From positions 1-35,506 of the forward strand of contig CACWJS010000051.1 of NCBI GenBank assembly GCA_902761275.1: a stretch of DNA of 35,506 nucleotides, read 5' to 3'. The stretch comes from an uncultured bacterium. Lineage in GTDB: Bacteria > Verrucomicrobiota > Kiritimatiellia > RFP12 > UBA1067. Shown here one piece after another: positions 7,416-15,955 of the stretch. The position numbers and the translations under genes are program-made. The first letter of the stretch is position 1; the number at the start of each line of letters is the position of its first letter. Below the pieces are notes generated by a model. It had not been told where the DNA came from. It saw only the letters and a program-made list of their open reading frames with translations, and did not search any database.

Positions 7416-8601
7416 AATCACGGCGTTTAGCAGTTGCAAACGCGAAGACGGCGGTGGCGAGCGAGATCGCAACGGCGACAAGATACGCGGTCGTCCACGG
7501 CGTGGGTGAAGACGAGGTGAGAATCGCGTCGAAAAGGAAGTTCGAGGCGAAGACGCCGACGCCTGCGAGAATGAGGTTCACGAGCCCCTGGGCCTGGTTG
7601 CGCAGCATTGGCGGGGCGACCTCGTCAACGTACATCTGCGCGCCGACTACGAGAAGGCCGAAGATGAGGCCGTGGACGACGATACCGCAGAAGTCGAGCG
7701 CGGCAAAGCCGTATGCGGAGGAAATCGCGAAGAAGACGTTGCGAAGCGCGAGGACAACGAGCGCGACGGCAAGAGAGCGCCTGTAGCCGATCCACCTGAA
7801 GATGAGCGGCACGAGAAGCATGAACACGATCTCCCCGACCTGGCCGATGTTCATCGTCGTAGTGAGATACCGGTAGCCGGAATCCTTAAGGTAAGCGGCG
7901 CAGTAGACGTTGTACCACTGGAACGGGATCATCGCGAGCAGAAGGATTATCGCAAACGAGCGGAACGCCCTGTCGCGCAGAAGGACGAGCGCGCCAAGCC
8001 CAAGCGCGTCGCCTACCGATATCGGCGTTCCCCTCGCCTGCGGAGCCGTCCTCGGGAGGACAAAGGAGAAAAGGCCGGCGGCGAACGTCACAGCCGCGCC
8101 TCCCGCGAATATCCACGGCGAAGAGTCGAATGTCTTGAATCCTGCCGCCGCTGCGGCGAGCGAAAATACGCAAGAGGCAATCCAGCCAAGCGTTCCGAAT
8201 ATGCGTATTCGCGGGAAGGCGTCCTTGCTCACATGGGCCATTGCGACAGTCGCCGTGAGCGCCCATGTCGGCATGTAGAAGAACATCACGAAGAGGAGCA
8301 TGACGAAGAGAAGCGCCGGCGAAATCACGAAGAACGCCCCAGCGAGCAGCGCCGCAGAGGAGAAGTAGCATATCGCGAGCACGCGCTCGGCGTTGAGACA
8401 ACGGTCCGCGAACATGCCGACGAGCGGAGAGGCGAACGTGCCTATGCCCATAATGAGCCCGCACCAAAGGGTCCAGTTCTCGCCGCCCTGCAGCGACCTG
8501 ACATACGGGAGCATGGGAATAAACCACACGGGCATGGCCATGTACTCGAGGAACATCATCGTCGCAAGGACGACAGTCCGCCTGTTGACGCAGCCGCTCA
8601 T
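7408..8601 (-). CDS. MFS transporter, nucleoside:H+ symporter (NupG/XapB)-like
   Basis: 397 aa with about 12 hydrophobic segments, typical of the major facilitator superfamily. Between the first helices is a GMFADRCLNAERVL loop (the MFS motif A region). Segments such as RIRIFGTLGWI and MYVDEVAPPMLRNQAQGL match the style of the NupG-type and related sugar/nucleoside symporters. The substrate is therefore suggested, not proven. The start ATG at 8601 overlaps the stop of the upstream membrane-protein gene in an ATGA, indicating translational coupling. It acts in the inner membrane. Confidence 0.8.
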   Translation of the reverse strand: MSGCVNRRTVVLATMMFLEYMAMPVWFIPMLPYVRSLQGGENWTLWCGLIMGIGTFASPLVGMFADRCLNAERVLAICYFSSAALLAGAFFVISPALLFVMLLFVMFFYMPTWALTATVAMAHVSKDAFPRIRIFGTLGWIASCVFSLAAAAAGFKTFDSSPWIFAGGAAVTFAAGLFSFVLPRTAPQARGTPISVGDALGLGALVLLRDRAFRSFAIILLLAMIPFQWYNVYCAAYLKDSGYRYLTTTMNIGQVGEIVFMLLVPLIFRWIGYRRSLAVALVVLALRNVFFAISSAYGFAALDFCGIVVHGLIFGLLVVGAQMYVDEVAPPMLRNQAQGLVNLILAGVGVFASNFLFDAILTSSSPTPWTTAYLVAVAISLATAVFAFATAKRRDLV

Positions 8602-9437
8602 GACGCGCTTCCGGTAGCCGCTTCAACCTCGGCCTTTGCATCACGGTAGAATACGGCCTGGCCGATTGCGGCATAGATACCCACAAAGGCCGATATCGCA
8701 ATCGTCATGACGACCGAACCGCCCGCCACAAGAATTGAAACAAGACTTGGCACAGCGTCCTCTTCCTGGATTCCGAGCATGCAAATGGCCATAATCATCA
8801 CAGCTAAAAACACAAGCAGATACCAGCAGATGTACGAGAGCCCAAAAACGACAAGATGACACTTACGTCCATGCATAAGTTCACAGCTCCGCTTGATGCA
8901 GTCATTTGCGCCCATGTCGGGGTTTTCGGCCTTTACATACCACGCAAGAGCATAGCGCAGGCACGCAATAATGCCGGGTATGATCAGGAGCAACGCCCAA
9001 AGAAAGACTTTGATCATCATCAGTACCGTGAGCCAAAGCATTTCAAGAGGCCTTGCGAAGCCGCCGAACGCACCAGAGAACCACCCTTGGGTCTCGCCCT
9101 TTACGCATTTAAGAAGCGTAGTGATCATGCCAAACGCCACGATTCCCTGGAAGAGATAGTTGACAAACGCCGAAATGCCGCTCGCGAGTGTCATCCGCAT
9201 TGCCTCGTGGCCTGAAGCGATAGCGAGATCAACGCCAGACCGCTTGGCCTCACGCTGCGCCTCCCTGAACGACTCCCATGTCTGGATTCCAGCGGCTTCA
9301 AAGACATAATCGAGCCCGACGACTACGGCGATCATGATCGCATACAACACTATGCCATTGAGAAGAATCTTCCAGCCCCACTTCGAGCCAGTCATGATTT
9401 TCCAGGCATCCTGACGCATTTCCCAACATGATCTCAT
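8598..9437 (-). CDS. DUF975-like multi-pass membrane protein
   Basis: 279 aa with about five or six hydrophobic segments. The stretch IPGIIACLRYALAWYVKAEN followed by MGANDCIKRSCELMHGRK is characteristic of the DUF975 integral membrane family, whose function is unknown. The ATG at 9437 has AGGAG 7 nt upstream. It overlaps and is probably coupled to the following MFS transporter gene. Confidence 0.75.
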   Translation of the reverse strand: MRSCWEMRQDAWKIMTGSKWGWKILLNGIVLYAIMIAVVVGLDYVFEAAGIQTWESFREAQREAKRSGVDLAIASGHEAMRMTLASGISAFVNYLFQGIVAFGMITTLLKCVKGETQGWFSGAFGGFARPLEMLWLTVLMMIKVFLWALLLIIPGIIACLRYALAWYVKAENPDMGANDCIKRSCELMHGRKCHLVVFGLSYICWYLLVFLAVMIMAICMLGIQEEDAVPSLVSILVAGGSVVMTIAISAFVGIYAAIGQAVFYRDAKAEVEAATGSAS

Positions 9438-9490
9438 CTTTGTCTCCTATAGGTTTTGTCTAAATTCTTTAAGAACATTTGATTCCACAC

Positions 9491-9605
9491 TCCTGTTCTT
9501 TGTGGCCTACTTCCCTACCTTTTCTCTTCTCTCCTGTTTCTCCTGTTCTTTGTGGCTATATCATTACCAATTCTCTACTCTCCTGTTTCTCCTGTTCTCT
9601 GTGGC
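9491..9605. repeat. three spaced copies of a 16-bp element inside 9-bp periodic sequence
   Basis: TCCTGTTCTTTGTGGC at 9491-9506 and 9541-9556, and TCCTGTTCTCTGTGGC at 9590-9605, spaced 49-50 bp apart. On the minus strand the units read GCCACAAAG, AACAGGAGA, AACAGGAGA with 9-bp periodicity. They fill the gap between the pyrophosphatase stop and the DUF975-like gene start. Confidence 0.8.
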
Positions 9606-9608
9606 TTA

Positions 9609-10892
9609 TTACGCCAGCGCCGCAAGCACCTCTGGCAAAAGCTGCTTCTTGCGCGAGAGGACGCCTGGCATCAGAAGGACGCCCGACTCCGCGCGGCGGT
9701 AGGGAAGTGCGCGGCGAACTGCCTCGTCGCCCTTGAATAGAAGCTCGGAGTTGCCGCGCACCGGATCTGTCACCATAAGCGCGGCGAAGTCGAGGCCGTT
9801 GCTCTTCATCGCCTTCTCAAGCGCAGCGGCGAGTTCCGACATGTGGCGGTGGAACACTGCGAGATGCGACTCCTCTATCTGCGCGAGCACGAACTTACGA
9901 CCGCCCTCGGTGTAAAGCTTCGCGTCGGCCGCTACCGCTTCGTCGGCGGACATCGACGTGAGCGGAGAGGCGACTGACATGAGCCCTTCCATTATCGACG
10001 TGGCGGATTCGCCGCAGAGCTTTTCGAGCCATGCGCACATCGCGCGGTCGTCTTCGGTCGTCGTGGGCGACTGGAAAAGGAGCGTGTCGGAGACGATGCC
10101 GGCGATGAGGACTCCCGCGACTTCCTTCGTAGGCCGTTCACCTGCGCCGCGGAACATCCGCGCGACGAGCGTGCAAGTCGAGCCCACGACGTCTGCCGTG
10201 TACTTGATAGGGTCCTTCGTCGCCGCGAACGAAATCCTGTGGTGGTCGACGACTTCAACAACGGGGATTTCTTCAAGCCCGGGGATGCCCTGCTCCGTCT
10301 CGTTGTGGTCGACGAGAATCATCCTCGCCGGCGGCGGTTCCGCAAACGCGCGCTTGAGGACTGTTCCTACGAGAACACCCTTGTCGTCCACAACGGGAAA
10401 ATGGTTGTGCGCATTGCGGACGGCGGCGGAGCGTATGTCGTGGACACGGTCGTTTTCGGAGAGGACCTGGCTGCACTGGTGAAGCGGCGCCTTGCCAACC
10501 GGAATCGAGAGATCGGCCTTTTCGATGAAGAGCGAGAGGAGCTTTGCGGGCGAGAGCATCCCTACGAACTTTCCTGCGGAGTCCTTCACGGGAAGAGACG
10601 ATTCACCAGACTTCTCAAGCGCCTTTAGCGCGTCGACAAGCGACAGACCAGCGTCAATCATAGGGACAGACGTGTCGACGAGATCTCTGACGCGCACATA
10701 GACGTCGCGCTTCGGCCGGACGCCCTTAAGATGGAAATGCTCGAACACCCACTTCGCGCGCGGCGGCAGACGTCCAGCGCATATTGCCTCGACGTCGCTC
10801 ATGCCGGTACGCCGCCTCAGGTCGGCAAGCGCATATGCGCTCATGACCGAGTCGACGTCAGGATTCCTATGCCCGCATACAAAAGTCTTCAT
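9609..10892 (-). CDS. ppaC: manganese-dependent (family II) inorganic pyrophosphatase with CBS domains
   Basis: 427 aa from the ATG at 10892; a GTG immediately before it is also in frame. The DHH-family core opens with GHRNPDVDS (about 7-15). A CBS-domain pair (about 70-190) is inserted, after which the metal-binding motifs VDHNE and VDHH, the stretch AGIVSDTLLFQSPTTTEDD, and the DHHA2 domain with C-terminal SRKKQLLP follow. It hydrolyses pyrophosphate in the cytoplasm. In known CBS-containing relatives the CBS pair binds adenine nucleotides and regulates activity. The insertion makes it longer than CBS-free enzymes (~310 aa). Transcribed alone, with an extended -10 30 nt upstream. Confidence 0.93.
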   Translation of the reverse strand: MKTFVCGHRNPDVDSVMSAYALADLRRRTGMSDVEAICAGRLPPRAKWVFEHFHLKGVRPKRDVYVRVRDLVDTSVPMIDAGLSLVDALKALEKSGESSLPVKDSAGKFVGMLSPAKLLSLFIEKADLSIPVGKAPLHQCSQVLSENDRVHDIRSAAVRNAHNHFPVVDDKGVLVGTVLKRAFAEPPPARMILVDHNETEQGIPGLEEIPVVEVVDHHRISFAATKDPIKYTADVVGSTCTLVARMFRGAGERPTKEVAGVLIAGIVSDTLLFQSPTTTEDDRAMCAWLEKLCGESATSIMEGLMSVASPLTSMSADEAVAADAKLYTEGGRKFVLAQIEESHLAVFHRHMSELAAALEKAMKSNGLDFAALMVTDPVRGNSELLFKGDEAVRRALPYRRAESGVLLMPGVLSRKKQLLPEVLAALA

Positions 10893-10922
10893 CACCAGTG
10901 TCTCTTGCTTTCTTTCATGCGC

Positions 10923-10931
10923 ATTATATCA
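10923..10931 (-). promoter_or_regulatory. extended -10 promoter for the pyrophosphatase gene
   Basis: TGATATAAT lies 30 nt before the ATG at 10892, predicting a leader of about 24 nt. No clear -35. Confidence 0.5.
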
Positions 10932-10984
10932 AAATTTCAGAAGTAACGCGACGAAGAAGCGCCACTACTAAATGACAAACACTT

Positions 10985-11665
10985 CTATTTGACTAGCTTG
11001 TAGCCGACGCCGCGAGAGTTGACTATGAGTTCGCCCGCGCGACCAAGTTTCGCCTTGAGACGCTTTGCGATGCACCGGACGGCGTTGTCGTCGCCAATAT
11101 ACCCTTCTCCACGCAAGGCCGCGAAGATCTCGTCAAACGAGAAGCACCTGCCGCACTCCGAAGCAAGGAGCCGAAGGAAAAGCGACTCCGACTTCGTGAG
11201 CTCCTCGGAAATGCCGTCACCTGAAGCCGTCATCGTCGCAAAATCGATGGTAACGCCGCCAAGAGCGAGGACATCGGCGCGAGGACGAACTGCGGACGCA
11301 CGGCGCAGGGCTGCCGCTACGCGGGCAAGCAGTTCTTCAGGAGACTTCGCCTTGTCGATGTAGTCGTCTGCGCCAAGGCCGAGCGCGCGTACTGCGCCGA
11401 CGTCGGACGGCATAGCCGTGAAGAAGAGTATCGGAACCAGCGGGTCGGACTTACGTATCTCGGCGCAGGCGGCGATGCCGTTCATCTTCGGCATCATCAC
11501 GTCGAGAAGAACGGCGTCAGGGCGATGCTCCTTGAACTTCGCAAGTGCTTCCTCGCCGTCGCGTGCTGTTCTAACTGCATATCCCTCGCCCTCGAAAAGA
11601 ACGCGAAAGCCCCTTCGTGCTGCCGGTTCGTCTTCGGCGATGAGTATCTCAGCGCGAGGCGCCAC
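10985..11665 (-). CDS. OmpR/PhoB-type response regulator
   Basis: 226 aa from a GTG at 11665 preceded by AGGAAGG about 8 nt upstream and 4 nt after the lolD stop. A longer TTG start would run into lolD. The receiver domain (about 1-120) has the acidic pair ED in ILIAEDEP, the phosphoacceptor Asp in AVLLDVMMPKMNG, a Thr in FFTAMP and the switch Lys in DDYIDKAKSPEEL. The C-terminal winged helix (about 135-226) ends in NSRGVGYKL, the usual OmpR-type finish. No histidine kinase is in the window. Linkage to lolED suggests it senses or controls envelope functions, which is inference. Confidence 0.92.
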   Translation of the reverse strand: MAPRAEILIAEDEPAARRGFRVLFEGEGYAVRTARDGEEALAKFKEHRPDAVLLDVMMPKMNGIAACAEIRKSDPLVPILFFTAMPSDVGAVRALGLGADDYIDKAKSPEELLARVAAALRRASAVRPRADVLALGGVTIDFATMTASGDGISEELTKSESLFLRLLASECGRCFSFDEIFAALRGEGYIGDDNAVRCIAKRLKAKLGRAGELIVNSRGVGYKLVK

Positions 11666-11669
11666 GACG

Positions 11670-12311
11670 TTATCCCTTCCTGACGAGAACACCGTCTTCA
11701 AGCGAGAGCGTGCGGTCGCAGACCGCCGCGGCCGCAGGCGAGTGGGTAACCATCACAAGCGAGGTTTTGCCGTCGCCAGAAAGCTCGGAGAGCATGCGAA
11801 GGATATCGGCGCCTGTCATCGCGTCAAGGTTGCCGGTCGGCTCGTCGGCAAGAACGAGCGCAGGGTCGGTGACGAGCGCGCGGGCAAGCGCGACACGCTG
11901 GCGCTCACCACCAGAAAGCTCTGCGGGAAGGTGGTCAAGCCGCTTGCCAAGACCGACTTTCTCAATGAGATCACGCGCACGCGCCTCACTCGCTGCCCGT
12001 GTCGCAAGTGCCGCCGCGCGACGAGCCATCGTCGGGAGAAGCACGTTTTCGAGAACGGTAAGCTCGGGCATCAAGTGGTAGGACTGGAACACGAAGCCGA
12101 AGTTCTTCGGGCGCGAGACCGTTCCCGAAGTCGGTTTCAAGAGCCCGCCGAGGATGTTTAGAAGCGTCGACTTGCCAGCACCCGAGCGCCCGACGATCGC
12201 AACCTTCTCGCCCTCGCGGACGGAAAAGCTCACGCCCTTCAAGACCTCGATGGGCTTCTGCCCCGGGATCTTGAATTTCTTCGTCACATCCAATGTACTT
12301 AGCACTACCAT
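11670..12311 (-). CDS. lolD: LolD-type lipoprotein-releasing ABC transporter ATPase
   Basis: 213 aa ABC ATPase: Walker A GRSGAGKST, Q-loop FVFQSYHLMPELT, signature LSGGERQRVALARAL, Walker B VLADEPTGN and H-loop VTHSP. The LMPELTVLENVLLP segment is typical of the LolD/MacB group. With the permease encoded 18 nt upstream it would power release of lipoproteins from the inner membrane toward the outer membrane. The response regulator gene follows after 4 nt. Confidence 0.9.
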   Translation of the reverse strand: MVVLSTLDVTKKFKIPGQKPIEVLKGVSFSVREGEKVAIVGRSGAGKSTLLNILGGLLKPTSGTVSRPKNFGFVFQSYHLMPELTVLENVLLPTMARRAAALATRAASEARARDLIEKVGLGKRLDHLPAELSGGERQRVALARALVTDPALVLADEPTGNLDAMTGADILRMLSELSGDGKTSLVMVTHSPAAAAVCDRTLSLEDGVLVRKG

Positions 12312-12329
12312 TTCAACATCAACTTTGAA

Positions 12330-13583
12330 CTACTCCAACGCCTTGACTGGGTCCTTAGTCGAGGCGATGAGAGCGGGGATGAACGATGCAAGAAGCCCGA
12401 ACGCATAGACGAACGCGACAGCCCAGAGGATATCCGAGAATATTACGCGGTGCGGTATCTCCGCGAGCCCGTAGACCGACTCGGGGAATACGGGAACACC
12501 TATCGAACCAAGCCACTCGACGATGCGCTGGAGGTTTGAAAGAACTCCCCAGCTCGCAAGAAGCCCGAGAACGATCCCCGCCGTGCATTGGACGAGCCCG
12601 TGCGTCATGAATACGCCCATTATCTCACGGTGCGAAAAGCCAAGCGCCTTCAAAAGCCCGATCTCAGGCGTCTTTTGGACAGTGAGAACAAGGAGCGTGT
12701 TCATCACGCAGAAGAGCGCGACGAGGGAAATGAGAAGCAGGAGAACCGCCGTCATGTTCTTCTCGACGGCAAGCGCGGCAAATAACTCGCGGTCGGCCTC
12801 GCGCCAGGTGAGGGCGCGGACATGAGTGGAGGAGTTAGCGAGTGGGGGGGTGGGGGAGTTTGCAGTTTCCACGACCGTATCGACAAGAGCGCGGAATTTC
12901 GCGGGGTCAGTCGGGCAGTCAGTCTTGACGTGGATTGCGAAGACGCCCTTCTCAAGCCCCATCAAGTCGCGCACGTTCGCGAGCGACGCAACTGCATAGC
13001 CGGAGTCGTAGTCATACTGGCCACATGAGAATATGCCGACGACCTTCCACTTGATCGGGAGAAACACCTCGTCCTGCGAGGCAAGAGTCTTGGGGGAATA
13101 GACGGTAACCTCGTCTCCTACCCAGCAACCGAGCGTTCGCGCCGCATGGACGCCGAGCACGATCGAGTCGCCCTCAAGGTCGAAAGTGCCGGCACGAGGT
13201 GCGCCGATCTTGTAGGCCGCAGTGAAATCACCCGCGTCAACGCCGAGAAGGACTGGCGCAAGCACGCGCTCGCGGTGCGAGAGGAGAACGCGCGTGTCGA
13301 CCTCGGGCGTAACGCAAGTGACACCAGGAAGCGCACGGACTGCAGCAGAGATCTTGTCCTCGTTAGCAACCACGTTGCCCCGCACCGGAAGAATCGAGAT
13401 GTGCGGCTTGAAGCTGAGGATCTTCTTCTCCCACTCGTCGCCAAAGCCAGTCATCACGCTTCTCACGATGATAACGGCAGCAACGCCGAGCATTACGCCA
13501 AGAATCGAAACGCACGTGATGACCGAAGCGACAGAGCGCTTCGGCTTAAGGTACTTGGTAGCCAAGAAAACAGAGAAGCTCAC
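12330..13583 (-). CDS. lolE: LolC/LolE-type lipoprotein-releasing permease
   Basis: 417 aa starting at a GTG (13583). The N-terminus SVFLATKYLKPKR followed by a membrane helix matches LolC/E starts. A large periplasmic domain (about 45-270) and three C-terminal helices with TPEIGLLKALGFSHREIMG mark the FtsX-like permease fold. Only one permease gene is seen, so the complex may use a homodimer. A short low-complexity insert, NSPTPPLANSST (about residues 240-252), comes from G/C-tract DNA and sits in the periplasmic domain. No Shine-Dalgarno precedes the GTG; the 8-bp repeat tract begins 9 nt upstream. Confidence 0.88.
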   Translation of the reverse strand: MSFSVFLATKYLKPKRSVASVITCVSILGVMLGVAAVIIVRSVMTGFGDEWEKKILSFKPHISILPVRGNVVANEDKISAAVRALPGVTCVTPEVDTRVLLSHRERVLAPVLLGVDAGDFTAAYKIGAPRAGTFDLEGDSIVLGVHAARTLGCWVGDEVTVYSPKTLASQDEVFLPIKWKVVGIFSCGQYDYDSGYAVASLANVRDLMGLEKGVFAIHVKTDCPTDPAKFRALVDTVVETANSPTPPLANSSTHVRALTWREADRELFAALAVEKNMTAVLLLLISLVALFCVMNTLLVLTVQKTPEIGLLKALGFSHREIMGVFMTHGLVQCTAGIVLGLLASWGVLSNLQRIVEWLGSIGVPVFPESVYGLAEIPHRVIFSDILWAVAFVYAFGLLASFIPALIASTKDPVKALE

Positions 13584-13591
13584 GTATTAAA

Positions 13592-13653
13592 GTTGAAAAG
13601 TTGAAAGGTTGAAAAGTTGAAAGGTTGAAAGGTTGAAGAGTTGAATGGTTGAG
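13592..13653. repeat. 8-bp tandem repeat, GTTGAARN-type, about 7.7 units
   Basis: Units start every 8 bp: GTTGAAAA, GTTGAAAG, GTTGAAAA, GTTGAAAG, GTTGAAAG, GTTGAAGA, GTTGAATG and a partial GTTGAG. It lies 9 nt upstream of the lolE start and is complementary to the array at 13742-13784. Confidence 0.9.
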
Positions 13654-13741
13654 CCTAAGTTTGTCAGTCGGTCGGGTTGTTTTTAACGCTGGATCGCAGA
13701 AAATGCTAGATGGTTTTTAGCGTTGAGAAGTTGTCTTCTTC

Positions 13742-13784
13742 CAACTTTTAACTCTTCAACTCTTCAACTTTTCAACCTTTCAAC
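13742..13784. repeat. inverted partner array of the 8-bp repeat
   Basis: CAAC recurs at 13757, 13765, 13773 and 13781, and less perfectly at 13742 and 13749. On the minus strand it reads as GTTGAAAG/GTTGAAAA units, so it can pair with 13592-13653 across a spacer of about 88 nt. It ends 5 nt from the toroid gene stop. Confidence 0.85.
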
Positions 13785-13788
13785 ATTC

Positions 13789-15495
13789 TCAGATGTCGAC
13801 CGTAACGGCGACGTCCTTAGACTTGTCGATCGCCTGCGCCGCGTCTTCGCCGCCTGCACCGGCTTCATCCGCACCGGCCTTGACCGACGTCGTCGGGAGA
13901 TAGCGGTAATAGACCATCAGCTGTAGCGCTGCAAGGCAAGTGTCCATGTACGGCCGCGAAGTGTGCGCATCCTTGTTCTCAAAATATCCCTGCTTATGCT
14001 CCTTGCCCGTGTAGTCCTGCACCTTCTCGGGAAGGTCCTTGATAAGCGACGGATAGAGCTTCTTCATGGCGACGTTCCAGTTTTGCCACGTTATTTCGTC
14101 GTTTTTGAGCGCCCCCGCCTTCATCCCCGCCTGATACTTGCACTGCGTCGCGTAGTAACAGTAATACTGGGGGCAGCCACCAGGCGATTTGGGAGCAAGG
14201 TCAGCGGCGTCGAATGCGGGCTTCCAGTCGCGCATGACCTCAAGCGCATTCAGCGACTCTGGCTCGCTGCCACGACCGAGAAGCTGCATCGCAAGCGTAC
14301 CGACGCCGGCGAGGCCAGTACCGCCGCCGTTGTTGTTAGGAGTCGGCGTGTAGGTGAAGCCGCCAGACTTCGAGTAGCTGCGCTTCTTGAGGCAGTTGAT
14401 TGCCTTGTTGATCGCCGTCTGGAGCCCTTCGGGATGAAGACCCGCCATCTTGCCGGCCTTTAGCGCCTGAATCGCCCAACCCATAAACGAGAGGTCGTCG
14501 CGTGTCGAACTCTTGTTGATCTTGTAGTCCCAGCCGCCCGTCGATGCCTGGTTTTGTACAATGCGGGATAGGCACTGGTGCGCAGCTTCCTTGCAGTTCG
14601 GGTTTTTCGTCATGCCGTAGGCCTCGCAAAGGGCATACGTCGCGATGAGGAAGCTGTACTCGTTGCCGTCGGAGCCGCGGAAGCGAGGGGTACCGTCCTT
14701 GTCGGTGTAGATGTTGCTGATGAGATAGTCTATCGCCATCTGCACGGTGGGACCAAAGTCGCGCTTGTAGGGCGAGGGGGAGCCCGGGTATTCGCCGTGC
14801 GCAAGGTACGTAAGTATGGCAAACCCGGTGTTTGCTATCTTGTTGCCGCCGCCCCAGCTGCCGTCGGAGTTTTGCTTGGCCTTGAGCCACCAAAGCACCT
14901 TCATGACGCATGCCTCGGTGTTGGCGTCGCCGTAACCCGCGCCACCGCGCGTAGCCGCGCCAATCGAGCCGGGCGTGCGAGAGCCAGTCATTGACTTCAT
15001 CGTCACGGGCGACTTTACGATGGCAACCGAGTCCATCGTTGCAGGTTTTACGGAGACCTGCGTAGACGGCGGAGTCGGCACGGGTGTCACTGTTGCGACG
15101 GGGTTGGGATTTGGCGTGTCGACGGTGATCTCGACTTCCTCCATCGGCGGGGGCTCGATATCGTCCGGCGGAATCTCCTCTTCCTCTTTGAGCTCCTCGG
15201 TCTCTTCCTCGACACTGGCAATGTTGACCTCGATCTTGTCCTTCTTCTGGCCCGATATCATCGTCACGACGCAGAGCACGACGCCGAAGAGTACCGGAAC
15301 TATGATTGCGACAAGCGGGGCTGAAAGGCGCTGGAGCTCGATTCGCGCAAGCTTGTACTCACGGGTGTCGTGGGGTTTGCCAAGACCCGTGAACATGTCA
15401 CCAAGACGTCTGAAGAAGCCCTTATCCTCGTACTTCTTCGCAATCTCGTCGAGATCAATGGCGACCTCTTCTTCAATTATTTCTTCTTCGCTCAT
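13789..15495 (-). CDS. membrane-anchored alpha/alpha-toroid (prenyltransferase/squalene-cyclase repeat) protein in TonB position
   Basis: 568 aa from the ATG at 15495, with AGGGG about 9 nt upstream. Acidic cytoplasmic N-terminus (1-57), one membrane helix (about 58-80), then an acidic, proline-rich periplasmic linker (about 95-145; EEEIPPDDIEPPPMEE) reminiscent of TonB. From about 190 a repeat domain resembles squalene-cyclase/prenyltransferase alpha-helical toroids: QNSDGSWGGG, QASTGGWDY and SGGFTYTP, each followed by a helix pair. No DXDD or DCTAE cyclase motif is evident, so a structural or binding role is more likely than catalysis. Last gene of the ExbB-ExbD-ExbD operon, where TonB or TolA would be expected. 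Related operons occur in PVC bacteria; function unknown. Confidence 0.75.
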   Translation of the reverse strand: MSEEEIIEEEVAIDLDEIAKKYEDKGFFRRLGDMFTGLGKPHDTREYKLARIELQRLSAPLVAIIVPVLFGVVLCVVTMISGQKKDKIEVNIASVEEETEELKEEEEIPPDDIEPPPMEEVEITVDTPNPNPVATVTPVPTPPSTQVSVKPATMDSVAIVKSPVTMKSMTGSRTPGSIGAATRGGAGYGDANTEACVMKVLWWLKAKQNSDGSWGGGNKIANTGFAILTYLAHGEYPGSPSPYKRDFGPTVQMAIDYLISNIYTDKDGTPRFRGSDGNEYSFLIATYALCEAYGMTKNPNCKEAAHQCLSRIVQNQASTGGWDYKINKSSTRDDLSFMGWAIQALKAGKMAGLHPEGLQTAINKAINCLKKRSYSKSGGFTYTPTPNNNGGGTGLAGVGTLAMQLLGRGSEPESLNALEVMRDWKPAFDAADLAPKSPGGCPQYYCYYATQCKYQAGMKAGALKNDEITWQNWNVAMKKLYPSLIKDLPEKVQDYTGKEHKQGYFENKDAHTSRPYMDTCLAALQLMVYYRYLPTTSVKAGADEAGAGGEDAAQAIDKSKDVAVTVDI

Positions 15496-15519
15496 GTCTC
15501 TTCCCCTCGAAATGAACAA

Positions 15520-15942
15520 TTACATCGTGAACACGCTTACGCTGAAAAGTTCGTTGTGATAGCAGATGTCCAAGACGTCGACAAGAGCCTTGTGCGGGCT
15601 GTCCTCCGCGCACTTCACGATGATGGGCGTAGTCTTCTTGACCTTTGCAATCTCCTTGAGCGCGGTGTCGAGCTCGGAGCGCCTGACCTCACGCTTGTTG
15701 TAGAGGATTACGCCCTGAGGACTGCCGTCGTAGCGGCGGCCGATCTCGATATTGACCGTGATGTCGTCCTTGACGTCATCATTCTTGGCATTAGGCGGTG
15801 CCGGAGCAGGACGGTTGCAGTTTAGCTTGGAGAATATGTCCTCCTGCTTGATCGTGACGACAAAGAAGATGATGAGCTCGAACACAACGTCAATCATCGG
15901 CGTCATGTCGAGCTGAGGGTTTTCCTGTGGTTTTCTCGCCAT
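15520..15942 (-). CDS. ExbD/TolR-type biopolymer transport protein (second copy)
   Basis: 140 aa. A short cytoplasmic N-terminus (ARKPQENPQLDMTPMID) leads into one membrane helix (VVFELIIFFVV) containing the proton-carrying Asp of the MIDVVF motif. A periplasmic TolR-like domain (about 60-140) ends KALVDVLDICYHNELFSVSV. The start has CGGAGGC 7 nt upstream; the gene follows exbD1 by 13 nt. With ExbB it would form a proton-driven motor. Its first ~35 codons are nearly identical to exbD1. Confidence 0.93.
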   Translation of the reverse strand: MARKPQENPQLDMTPMIDVVFELIIFFVVTIKQEDIFSKLNCNRPAPAPPNAKNDDVKDDITVNIEIGRRYDGSPQGVILYNKREVRRSELDTALKEIAKVKKTTPIIVKCAEDSPHKALVDVLDICYHNELFSVSVFTM

Positions 15943-15955
15943 TTCGATGCCTCCG

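Noticed and set aside
13592..13784. CRISPR array
   Set aside because: The 8-bp units are contiguous without spacers of regular length and there are no cas genes.
13789..15495. Squalene cyclase or prenyltransferase enzyme
   Set aside because: Toroid repeats are present but no DXDD/DCTAE catalytic motif, and the protein is anchored with a TonB-like linker beside ExbD genes.
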